From positions 2,790,001 to 2,854,000 of the forward strand of contig NZ_CP063373.1 in assembly GCF_015160855.1 (NCBI RefSeq): a DNA stretch of 64,000 nt, in the 5' to 3' direction. The stretch's first letter is position 1, and every line of letters begins with the position of its first letter. Under the pieces are notes generated by a model. The model was not told where the DNA came from, did no database searches, and was given only the letters and a program-made list of their open reading frames with translations. The DNA comes from Streptomyces ferrugineus. GTDB lineage: Bacteria > Actinomycetota > Actinomycetes > Streptomycetales > Streptomycetaceae. Of the stretch, positions 24,414 to 31,635 are shown piece after piece. Both the position numbers and the translations under genes were made by a program.

Positions 24414-25568
24414 GTGCGTCACAGCACCGGACGCCACCGCCGGACCCGCACCCTCTCCATCGCCGCGGCGATCGCCGTCGCCTCCGGGGCGGGCGGCGTC
24501 TACCTCGGCCTGACCGACGGCGGCGCCGAGGCGGCCTCGGCGACGGTCACCGTGTCCAGCACCGCCGAGCTGGAGTCGGCCGTGGCGGGCGCGACCGCCG
24601 GTACGACCATCCAGGTCCGCGGCGGCACGTACACCCCGTCGGCGACGCTCAAGTCCACGGCCAACGGCACCGGTTCGGCCCGGATCACGCTGCAGGCGTA
24701 CGGCGGCGAGAAGGTGCGGATCGACGGGTCCAGGCTGCCGGACGGCTCCTGGCTGGCCGGGATCCACGGCGACTACTGGACCGTCCAGAACCTCACCTTC
24801 GTCAACTCACCGGCCCAGGGCTTCGTCGCCACCTCGTCCGTGGGCGGCGTCTTCAAGAACCTGGTCACCGCGAACAACGGGGACTCCGGGTTCACGCTGC
24901 GCGGCGACGACACGACGGACAACCTGGTGCAGAACCTGGACAGCTACGGCAACTACGACCCGGCGGGGCACGGGCAGAACGCCGACGGGATCGCCGTGAA
25001 GTTCGGCTCCGGAACCGGCAACAAGGTCATCGGGGCCCGCCTGTACAACAATTCCGATGACGGGATCGACCTCTGGCAGTTCTCCTCGCCGGTCACCATC
25101 GAGCACACCTGGGCCTTCGGCAACGGCGAGAACCGCTGGGGCGACCCCTCCTTCGAGGGCAACGGCAACGGCTTCAAGCTCGGCGGCGGGGGCGCCTCGG
25201 TGGCCCATGTCGTCAACGACAACGCCGCCTGGGACAACACCCTGCACGGCTTCACCGAGAACTCCAACACCGGCGCGATCGCCCTCAACCGCAACACCGC
25301 CTACGCCAACGCCGAGACCGGGTTCTACTTCGCCACCGGCAAGGCGCGGCTGGGACGGAATCTCGCGGTGGGAAACAAGAAGGGGCCCGCGAAGCCGGGG
25401 GCCTCGGCCCGCTCGTCCGCGAACAGCTGGGACGGCGGGGTGGCCACCCCGCCCTTCCGGTCGACCGACGCCGCCACGGCGTACGGGGCGCGGAAGACGG
25501 ACGGCTCCCTCCCCACGACGGCCTTCCTCACCACGGGTTCCACGACCATCGGCTCGACCATGAACTAG
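24414..25568 (+). CDS. Secreted pectate lyase-like beta-helix protein (PL9 family), second copy
   Basis: A 384-aa protein beginning at GTG 24414 after a strong AAGGAAAGGA site. The signal region is basic (RHRRTRTLSIAAAIAVASG). The helix core QNADGIAVKFGSGTGNKVIG plus LYNNSDDGIDLW and GFKLGGGG repeats the PL9 signature of the gene at 20894, and both proteins end with the same TAFLTTGSTTIGSTM-type tail. The pair are paralogues separated by the inverted GH43 gene. The 201-bp gap to the divergent GH43 gene must hold both promoters; I see no clear operator there. Confidence 0.82.
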   Translation: MRHSTGRHRRTRTLSIAAAIAVASGAGGVYLGLTDGGAEAASATVTVSSTAELESAVAGATAGTTIQVRGGTYTPSATLKSTANGTGSARITLQAYGGEKVRIDGSRLPDGSWLAGIHGDYWTVQNLTFVNSPAQGFVATSSVGGVFKNLVTANNGDSGFTLRGDDTTDNLVQNLDSYGNYDPAGHGQNADGIAVKFGSGTGNKVIGARLYNNSDDGIDLWQFSSPVTIEHTWAFGNGENRWGDPSFEGNGNGFKLGGGGASVAHVVNDNAAWDNTLHGFTENSNTGAIALNRNTAYANAETGFYFATGKARLGRNLAVGNKKGPAKPGASARSSANSWDGGVATPPFRSTDAATAYGARKTDGSLPTTAFLTTGSTTIGSTMN

Positions 25569-25576
25569 CCCTCGGC

Positions 25577-25623
25577 GCACGGAAGAACGCCCCGCCGGTC
25601 GTCACCGGCGGGGCGTTCCGTGC
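25577..25623. terminator. Strong bidirectional hairpin terminator between convergent PL9 and PL3 genes
   Basis: The 15-bp perfect stem GAACGCCCCGCCGGT (25585-25599) and ACCGGCGGGGCGTTC (25604-25618) has a CGTC loop, with further GCACGG/CCGTGC pairing outside. It sits 16 bp after the PL9 stop and before the end of the convergent PL3 gene, so it can serve both. Confidence 0.85.
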
Positions 25624-25669
25624 TGCCGGTCGAGGGGGGCTCAGGCCGGCAGGTTCATCACCAGCGTAC

Positions 25670-26500
25670 TCACTGGTACGTGATGTCAGATGACGAGAAG
25701 TTGCAGGAGGTTCCGTCGGGGCCGGTGCCGATCTCCTTCGGCTCCTTGCCGCTGCTGTTGCCCTCGAAGCGGGTGCAGGTCTTGATCTTCTTGCCGCCGT
25801 CGCCGTGGATGCGGACCTTGCGCAGCGCCGCCGTGTCGCCGTAGTTGGAGTTGATGCCGACGATCGAGTTGCCGGGCGCGGTGACGTCCACGTCGTTGAT
25901 GATGATCGTGCGCTTGTACTGCGTGGAGCAGTTGCCGCAGGACCGCACCAGCTTGCCGAAGTTCTGCACCTGGAACTTGGAGACGACCAGCTTGCCCGCG
26001 CCGTTGAACTGGAGGACCTTGTCGTCGGCGTTCCTCGCGCCGCCGCCGTAGACCTTGTACACCGCCGACGACGACTTGCCCTTGAAGGTGGCCGCGTCCT
26101 CGCCGACGTCCAGCCACCACACGTTCTGCAGGGTGCAGGAGCCCTTGCAGTGGACGCCGTCCGCGGCCGGGCTGCCGATGACGACGTTCTTCAGGACCGC
26201 GCCGTCGGCCAGCTCGAAGATCGGGTCCTGGCCCTCCTCCTGGCCGCCGCCGCCCAGGTCTCCGGTGCCGTAGAACTTCGCCATCTTGCCGTCGTAGGTG
26301 CCCGACACGGGGATCGTCTTCGACACCGGCTTGCTGCCGTTCGCCGTCGGCCAGGACGCGGCGGCACCGGCGCTGGACATGAGCGTCGTGGTGACGATCG
26401 CGGCACCGGTGACGCCGAGGGCGGAGACTCCGGCGATCAGCGCCCGTCGCTTGGTGACCCTGCGGCGGTGGCTGACGCGCTGTTCGGCTCGTGCTGTCAT
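25670..26500 (-). CDS. Secreted pectate lyase, family PL3
   Basis: A 276-aa protein with a long basic N-terminus (RRRVTKRRALIAGVSALG, then a hydrophobic core and a cut near AGAAA). The mature part is PL3: DPIFELADGAVLKNVVIG, DGVHCKGSCTLQNVWW, DVGEDAATFKG and the Lys/Arg-rich VRSCGNCSTQYKRTI loop. Paired cysteines are typical of the family. PL3 lyases are Ca-dependent and cut low-ester pectin or pectate. The short single-domain form matches the usual 200-250 residue size. It is transcribed toward the PL9 gene. Confidence 0.9.
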   Translation of the reverse strand: MTARAEQRVSHRRRVTKRRALIAGVSALGVTGAAIVTTTLMSSAGAAASWPTANGSKPVSKTIPVSGTYDGKMAKFYGTGDLGGGGQEEGQDPIFELADGAVLKNVVIGSPAADGVHCKGSCTLQNVWWLDVGEDAATFKGKSSSAVYKVYGGGARNADDKVLQFNGAGKLVVSKFQVQNFGKLVRSCGNCSTQYKRTIIINDVDVTAPGNSIVGINSNYGDTAALRKVRIHGDGGKKIKTCTRFEGNSSGKEPKEIGTGPDGTSCNFSSSDITYQ

Positions 26501-26581
26501 TACCCGATTCCTTGAGTGGGGGACCTTGTGACTCCTGGTCGCCCCCGGTGAAGGATGGGTTGCCGCGTCCTCGGGATTTTT

Positions 26582-27430
26582 CTACGAATCCCCTTCGTCC
26601 GTGTCGGAGTTGTCGTCCTGGCCCGCGAAGTCGCCCGCCACGGAGAGCTGTTCGCCGCCTGCCGTGGCCGTCATCGCGTAGCTGTCGTCCTTGGCGTCCC
26701 GGCCGCCGCGCTCATGGTCGTACTGCCCCGCGAACACCCACTCGCCCGCGCGGACCGTACGGCCCTCCTTGAGCACCCAGGTGTAGACGACGAAGCCGTC
26801 CTTCTCCTCGACCGTGAGGGCGAAGTCGTCCTCCGGCAGTGAGCGCCAGGCGCCGGTCGAGGTGACCCCGCCGGTCTGGGCGACCTTCAACCGCACGGTG
26901 AGCGCGGTGAGTTGCTCGCTGGTCTTGAGCGTCAGATTGCTCTGCGCCCAGAAGTCGTTGCTGTGCGGGTCCACCGAGCCGTCCGACCACAGCGGACCGT
27001 CCTCCTCGCCCCCGGCGGCGGGCGGCGCGCTCGGCTTCGGCGCCGGCGGCTTCGTGGTCCGCCCGGACTCCGGGGTCCGCTGCGGCGTCGGGTCCGCCGG
27101 CGGGGCGGGCGGCACCGGCGCGCGGCTCGTCGCGTCCGGCGACGGGGTGGGCGTCGGCGAGGTGGCCACCGACTGCTGCGGGGTGTCCTCCTTCACGGCG
27201 GACGCCACCGCGTAGCCGCCGACCGCGAGCACACCGGCCACCGCGGCGGTGGCGGTCACCACCCGGACCCAGCCGTACACCGGCGGCCGCGTCGCCCGGT
27301 GGTCGGGGCGGGCCTGTTCGGCCATGCCGCGCTCGACGCGGGCCAGGATCCGCGCGCGGTCGGGCTCGTGCGCCTCGGCCGCCTCGTGCAGCCGGGCGCG
27401 CAGATCGTCGTGCACGTCCCGCCGCATCAT
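26582..27430 (-). CDS. Single-pass membrane protein, candidate anti-sigma factor/sensor
   Basis: A 282-aa protein: a charged cytoplasmic N-terminus (about 1-52), one membrane helix (VVTATAAVAGVLAVGGYAVA), a Pro/Thr/Ser-rich linker (about 80-145), and a beta-rich outer domain (about 148-270) with FWAQSNLTLKTSEQLTALTV and GEWVFAGQYDH. The outer domain resembles carbohydrate-binding-like domains, but I cannot assign a family. It overlaps the ECF sigma gene (start 27430, sigma stop 27427), a layout typical of sigma/anti-sigma pairs. The RsgI-like role, a polysaccharide sensor for nearby pectinases, is inference. No zinc-finger motif is visible. Confidence 0.6.
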   Translation of the reverse strand: MMRRDVHDDLRARLHEAAEAHEPDRARILARVERGMAEQARPDHRATRPPVYGWVRVVTATAAVAGVLAVGGYAVASAVKEDTPQQSVATSPTPTPSPDATSRAPVPPAPPADPTPQRTPESGRTTKPPAPKPSAPPAAGGEEDGPLWSDGSVDPHSNDFWAQSNLTLKTSEQLTALTVRLKVAQTGGVTSTGAWRSLPEDDFALTVEEKDGFVVYTWVLKEGRTVRAGEWVFAGQYDHERGGRDAKDDSYAMTATAGGEQLSVAGDFAGQDDNSDTDEGDS

Positions 27431-27996
27431 CGGTCCCTTCCTTCGGCGTGCCCGGTGCGCGCCATCGCCGCGGCGTGCACCTTCAGCGGCGCCTGCCGGG
27501 TGCCGAGCAGCCGTTGCAGCTCGGCCATCCCCTTCGACGTCTGGCTCTTCACCGTACCGACCGAGATGCCCAGGGCGAGCGCGGTGTCCTTCTCGGACAG
27601 GTCGAAGGCGTGCCGCAGCACCACACAGGCGCGTTTGCGGAACGGAAGTCTACGCAACGCCTCCTGGACGTCGACGACGCCCGCCACGTCCGGGTTCTCG
27701 GTCTTCTCCTCGCGCTGCGACCAGAACAGGGCGACCCGCCGCCGCTCCCGGACCGCGCTGCGGATCCTGGTGCGGGCCAGATTGGCCACGACCCCGCGGG
27801 CGTACGCCACCGGATGGTCGGCCGCGCGCACCCGGTCCCAGCGGTGCCACAGCGCCAGCAGCGCGTCCGCGGCCAGATCGTCGGCGGCGTCCGCCTCACC
27901 CGTCAGCAGATGGGCCAGGCGCGAGAGTTCGGCGTAGTGGCGCTCGAAGAAGGCATGGAACTCCACGGAGGAGGCGTCATCGACGACTCTGCCCAC
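27427..27996 (-). CDS. ECF RNA polymerase sigma factor, SigE-type
   Basis: A 189-aa sigma-70 family protein. Region 2 is at about 10-80 (FFERHYAELSRLAHLLTG, then DDLAADALLALWHRW, with the -10 recognition helix after it). Region 4 is at about 115-165 (EALRRLPFRKRACVVLRHAFDLSE, TALALGISVGTVKSQTSKG). The length and lack of extra domains fit the actinobacterial SigE subgroup. The downstream overlapping membrane protein is its probable partner. The targets are not visible, though the adjacent PL3 and PL9 genes are candidates. Confidence 0.9.
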   Translation of the reverse strand: MGRVVDDASSVEFHAFFERHYAELSRLAHLLTGEADAADDLAADALLALWHRWDRVRAADHPVAYARGVVANLARTRIRSAVRERRRVALFWSQREEKTENPDVAGVVDVQEALRRLPFRKRACVVLRHAFDLSEKDTALALGISVGTVKSQTSKGMAELQRLLGTRQAPLKVHAAAMARTGHAEGRDR

Positions 27997-28167
27997 GGGC
28001 GACCTCTCCAGCCTGGTGAGTGGCGTGTGAATGACATGTGATCGTCCGGAGATCGTCCGGTCGAGATCCGGAAGCGTAGCAGTGATCGATTACGTGTTTC
28101 GTACGGGGCTTCGAACGTGGTGTGGCGGGCCGTACGTTGAGCAGCGCTGATTCCGTAACACGGAGAA

Positions 28168-28182
28168 AACCTGAAACAGGTT
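28168..28182. promoter_or_regulatory. Inverted repeat AACCTG-AAA-CAGGTT before the NCS2 permease gene
   Basis: A perfect 6-bp inverted repeat with a 3-bp spacer, 61 bp upstream of the permease start in a 246-bp divergent gap shared with the ECF sigma gene. Its position suits an operator or small leader hairpin. I see no purine riboswitch fold. The rest of the gap shows no gene. Confidence 0.4.
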
Positions 28183-28242
28183 CAACGCAGGAACAATCCA
28201 GCCAGCATCCGCACACCGATCCATCAGGCAACAAGGAGCCAC

Positions 28243-29643
28243 GTGAACAGCGTCGACCGGTACTTCAAGATCTCGGAGCGGGGATCCACCTTCGCCCGTG
28301 AGATACGGGGCGGTTTCGCCACGTTCTTCACGATGGCCTACATCCTTGTCCTGAACCCCATCATCCTCGGCAGCGCGAAGGACAAGTTCGGCCATCAGCT
28401 CGACGCCGTCCAACTCACCACCGCCACCGCCCTGGTGGCCGCCGTCATGACGGTCATCATGGGCGTCGGCGGCAACCTCCCGCTCGCGCTCGCCGCCGGC
28501 CTCGGCCTCAACGCCGTCGTCGCCTTCCAGATCGCCCCGCTGATGTCGTGGGACGACGCGATGGGCCTGATCGTCCTCGAGGGCCTGCTGATCTGTGTGC
28601 TGGTGGTGACCGGGCTGCGCGAGGCGGTCATGCACGCCATCCCGCAACCGCTCAAGCAGGCCATCAGTGTCGGCATCGGCCTGTTCATCGCCTTCATCGG
28701 CTTCGTCGACGCCGGGTTCGTCAGCCGGATCCCGGACGCCGCGAACACCACCGTGCCGGTTCAGATGGGCGGCACCGGGCAGCTCACCGGGTGGCCGATC
28801 CTCGTGTTCTGCCTCGGAGTCCTGCTGACGATCGCGCTGCTCGCCCGCAAGGTGAAGGGCGCCATCCTCATCAGCATCGTGGCCATGACCATCGTGGCGA
28901 TGATCATCAACTCGATCGCCGACATCAAGGTCTGGGGCCTGACCACACCCGCGTGGCCCGACAAGATCGTCGACACCCCCGACTTCGGACTCCTCGGCGA
29001 CTTCAGCCTGTTCGGCGCGTTCGGCCAGACCACGGCCATCACCGTCGTCCTGCTGATCTTCACGCTGGTGCTGTCCGACTTCTTCGACACCATGGGCACG
29101 GTCGTCGGCATCAGCGCGGAGGCCGGCCTGCTCGACGAGCGGGGCAAGGTGCCGAACCTCGGCCGGGTGCTGCTGATCGACGGCGCCGCGGCGGTCGCGG
29201 GCGGCGCGGCCTCGTCCTCCTCCGCCACGTCCTACATCGAGTCGGCGGCGGGCGTCGGCGAGGGCTCGCGCACCGGCTTCTCCAACCTGATCACCGGCGG
29301 CCTCTTCGCCCTGGCGCTGTTCCTGACCCCGCTGCTCACCATCGTCCCGCTCCAGGCGGCCGCCCCCGCCCTGGTCGCCGTCGGCTTCCTGATGATGACC
29401 CAGGTCAAGTACATCGACTGGGACAAGTACGAGATAGCCATCCCGGCGTTCCTCACCATCGCCGTGATGCCGTTCACGTACTCGATCACCAACGGGATCG
29501 GGGCGGGTTTTCTTGCCTATGTAGTGATCAAGCTGGTGCTGGGCAAGGCGAAGGACATCCACTGGCTGCTGTGGGGGACGTCGGCCCTGTTCGTCGTGTA
29601 CTTCGCCATCGACCCGATCGAGCAGGTTCTAGGGGTGAAGTGA
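28243..29643 (+). CDS. NCS2 family purine-type permease (AzgA-like)
   Basis: A 466-aa polytopic membrane protein with about 12-14 helices. It begins EIRGGFATFFTMAYILVLNP, the characteristic AzgA-subfamily N-terminus, and later has NAVVAFQI, SDFFDTMGTVVGISAEAG and ASSSSATSYIESAAGVGEGSRTG, the conserved NCS2 transport motifs. It should import adenine, guanine or hypoxanthine with protons. GTG 28243 follows CAAGGAG. It stands alone: divergent from the sigma factor, and followed by a terminator repeat into which the composite element has inserted. Confidence 0.92.
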   Translation: MNSVDRYFKISERGSTFAREIRGGFATFFTMAYILVLNPIILGSAKDKFGHQLDAVQLTTATALVAAVMTVIMGVGGNLPLALAAGLGLNAVVAFQIAPLMSWDDAMGLIVLEGLLICVLVVTGLREAVMHAIPQPLKQAISVGIGLFIAFIGFVDAGFVSRIPDAANTTVPVQMGGTGQLTGWPILVFCLGVLLTIALLARKVKGAILISIVAMTIVAMIINSIADIKVWGLTTPAWPDKIVDTPDFGLLGDFSLFGAFGQTTAITVVLLIFTLVLSDFFDTMGTVVGISAEAGLLDERGKVPNLGRVLLIDGAAAVAGGAASSSSATSYIESAAGVGEGSRTGFSNLITGGLFALALFLTPLLTIVPLQAAAPALVAVGFLMMTQVKYIDWDKYEIAIPAFLTIAVMPFTYSITNGIGAGFLAYVVIKLVLGKAKDIHWLLWGTSALFVVYFAIDPIEQVLGVK

Positions 29644-29660
29644 GGAACGCTGCGCGATCG

Positions 29661-29706
29661 GCTGCGGGTTGTCCGTGGCTGGTCGCGCAGTTCCCCGCGC
29701 CCCTTA
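29661..29706. repeat. Intergenic terminator repeat, split by the insertion
   Basis: GTGGCTGGTCGCGCAGTTCC followed by CCGCGCCCCTTA repeats the block at 16016-16045. At 16 kb the C-run is followed by its complementary G-run. Here the complementary arm (TAAGGGGCGC) lies 4.4 kb away at 34137-34146, after the inserted DNA. Rejoined, the arms would read GCGCCCCTTAAGGGGCGC, a perfect palindrome. Confidence 0.65.
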
Positions 29707-30722
29707 CTGACTTCAGTTCGTCGGGGTGAATCTTTGCGAAGACCCTGATGGGTGTGGGGGGCGGCTGTATCCGTGTGGTGTGAGACATGCGGATGGGGGC
29801 GGGCTGACCCCTGCGGGACGGTGGTCGTGAGGCTCTGGCTTCCCGCGGCCCGGGGGGATCGCGTGGCCGGCTGTCCCCGCGCGGTCCGGAGAGACTGGCC
29901 GCGTACCTCGATGAGGACGCGGCCGCCCACAACTGGGTGGAGGACCAGGTGTGGACCACATCGAGGGTGGCCACGCCGATCGGCAGGAAGTCCCCTACAG
30001 CGTCTCCGGCGCCACGCGGCTGATGCACCGGCCTTGGCTTCAGCCCGCAGGTCCCTGCACGCAGGTCGCCGAGCGCGACGAGCGGGCCGTGACCTCGTGG
30101 AAGGAGGCGACCTGGACGGAGGTAGAAGGGCGCGGTCGCGCCCTGCGCCCCGGGCGGCCTGCGGGTGCCGCAACCGCTTCGAGGACGAAGCAGGGTTCAC
30201 CCGGAAGCCGCCACCGGGACGAACCCTGCAGCCGGCGAGGGCGCACCCCGGTCGTGACCGTCAGCGGGCGCCGCTCAGGGCGCCTGTCGGCGGCCGGGCT
30301 GATCGCGACACGGCCGCTCGCGCACCCGGCCGTGTCACCGGCTGCGCACCCACCGCCCATGCAGCAGCACACACCGCAGCATGGGCGAGCGGGACTTCAT
30401 CGCGCTCATCGACGGCGCCCACCAGCTCGTCAAGGCACCGATCGTGCTGTTTTGGGACCGTCTGAACACCCACGCCTCCCACGCCATGCGCGAACTGACC
30501 GCCGAGCGGGAGCGGTTGACGGTGTTCCCGCTCCCCGCCTACCCGCCCGGTCTCAACCCGTCGAGCGGAGATGGGCACACGTCAAGCGGAGCCTGGCCAA
30601 CCTCGCCGTGCTCACGCTCGACCGGCTCGAAGCCCTCGCCCGTAACCGGCTCAAGCGCCTTCAGCACCGGCCTGACTCTCAACGGACCCACATCACCTTG
30701 ACGAGCCGAAGCCAACCACGCC
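29707..30722 (+). mobile_element. IS630-family element, left copy, transposase pseudogene
   Basis: Pieces of an IS630 transposase appear in different frames on the plus strand: a helix-turn-helix part with YLDEDAAAHNWVEDQVW and SGATRLMHR, then GERDFIALIDGAHQLVK, VLFWDRLNTHASHAMRE (second catalytic Asp) and VFPLPAYPPGLNP, and in another frame VERRWAHVKRSLANLAV (catalytic Glu). Frameshifts separate them, so no functional enzyme is made. The terminal repeats are 29707-29727 (CTGACTTCAGTTCGTCGGGG...) and 30693-30715 (TCACCTTGACGAGCCGAAGC...), which match at about 17 of 23 positions. Relative to the right copy it lacks 35 bp near 30668 and one C near 29993. Confidence 0.82.
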
Positions 30723-31262
30723 ATGGTCTTGGGCGTCGATGACTTCCTCATGCTCGTCTGTTGCCGGCAGTCCGAGGCCGCCTCCGGCGCGCCCATGGCG
30801 GCGGGCCCCGGCGGCGGTCAGTGGCGTGTACTTCGCGCGGAGAGCCGTAAACCACCGCCGAGTGAAGGCGTTGCAGTCGAGGACAGCCGCAAGATACAGC
30901 CAACCTTCTGCTGTGGCTATATAAGTGATATCGCCGACGAGCTTTTCACCTGGTGCGTCGGCGGTAAAGTTCCGGCCGGCGAAGTCCGGTACCGAACGCG
31001 GCGCACCCTGCGTGAGGTTGAAGCGTCTCGGCTTCGGCTGGCAGGGCTCCAGGCCCAGCTCACGCATGAGGTGGCGGACCAACTCCAGGACCGCGGCAAT
31101 GTCCCAGCGGCGCAACTGGGCGTGAACGCGTCGGTAGCCGTAGGTGCTGTCGGCATGTCACTTCCATCTCCAGTTCACGGTTGCGCCGTTCGAGCTCCTT
31201 GAGGCGCGCCCGCCCCTCAGCGGGATCTGGACTGCTTCTTCACGGAACTCCGGCGAGTACAT
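30723..31262 (-). pseudogene. IS3-family transposase remnant
   Basis: On the minus strand, decayed pieces of an IS3 orfA/orfB pair are visible. They are MYSPEFREEAVQI near 31262, KELERRNRELEMEV near 31200, TYGYRRVHAQLRRWD near 31160-31110 and GEKLVGDITYIATAEGWLYL near 30930, the first catalytic Asp block of the integrase core. The later catalytic Asp and Glu regions are missing, and frames change between pieces. It is dead DNA trapped between the IS630 copies. Bases 31263-31635 (about 370 bp) hold no gene that I can support; they are the old IS3 end plus the leader of the next gene. Confidence 0.7.
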
Positions 31263-31635
31263 GCTCGGTGGCGCCACTTCATCCTCGTTTCCTGTTCAGG
31301 GCAACCCTGTTGGGACCTGTAGCAGACCCTGCTTCTGAACCTGAGGAGCGGAGCTTCCGGCAGCATGCGCCCGCGGACGGTCAGCATCCCGATCTCCACG
31401 CGGCAACAAGCACCCTGCAACGTTGTAGGTGCCCCCACATGGCGAAGGCACCCCAGACTGTGCCGTCGGATGCCGCAAGGCCGGTGCATGGCGAGTTGCA
31501 CAGTCAGCAGCCGGATCCGTGGCGACGAGCGCGTCAGCACAGAACCAAGGCAACGAACTCAACGGGGGGCACCGTGCACATCACCAGGCGAACCTGCCGG
31601 CACGCCCTCCCGGAAGACTCGACCTAAGGAGTGCC

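Noticed and set aside
28000..28242. Purine riboswitch before the NCS2 permease gene
   Set aside because: No conserved three-way junction core could be traced; only a short dyad is present.
30381..30701. An intact transposase in the left IS630 copy
   Set aside because: The frame with the second catalytic Asp ends before the Glu-containing VERRWAHVK part, which lies in another frame; the same break is in the right copy.
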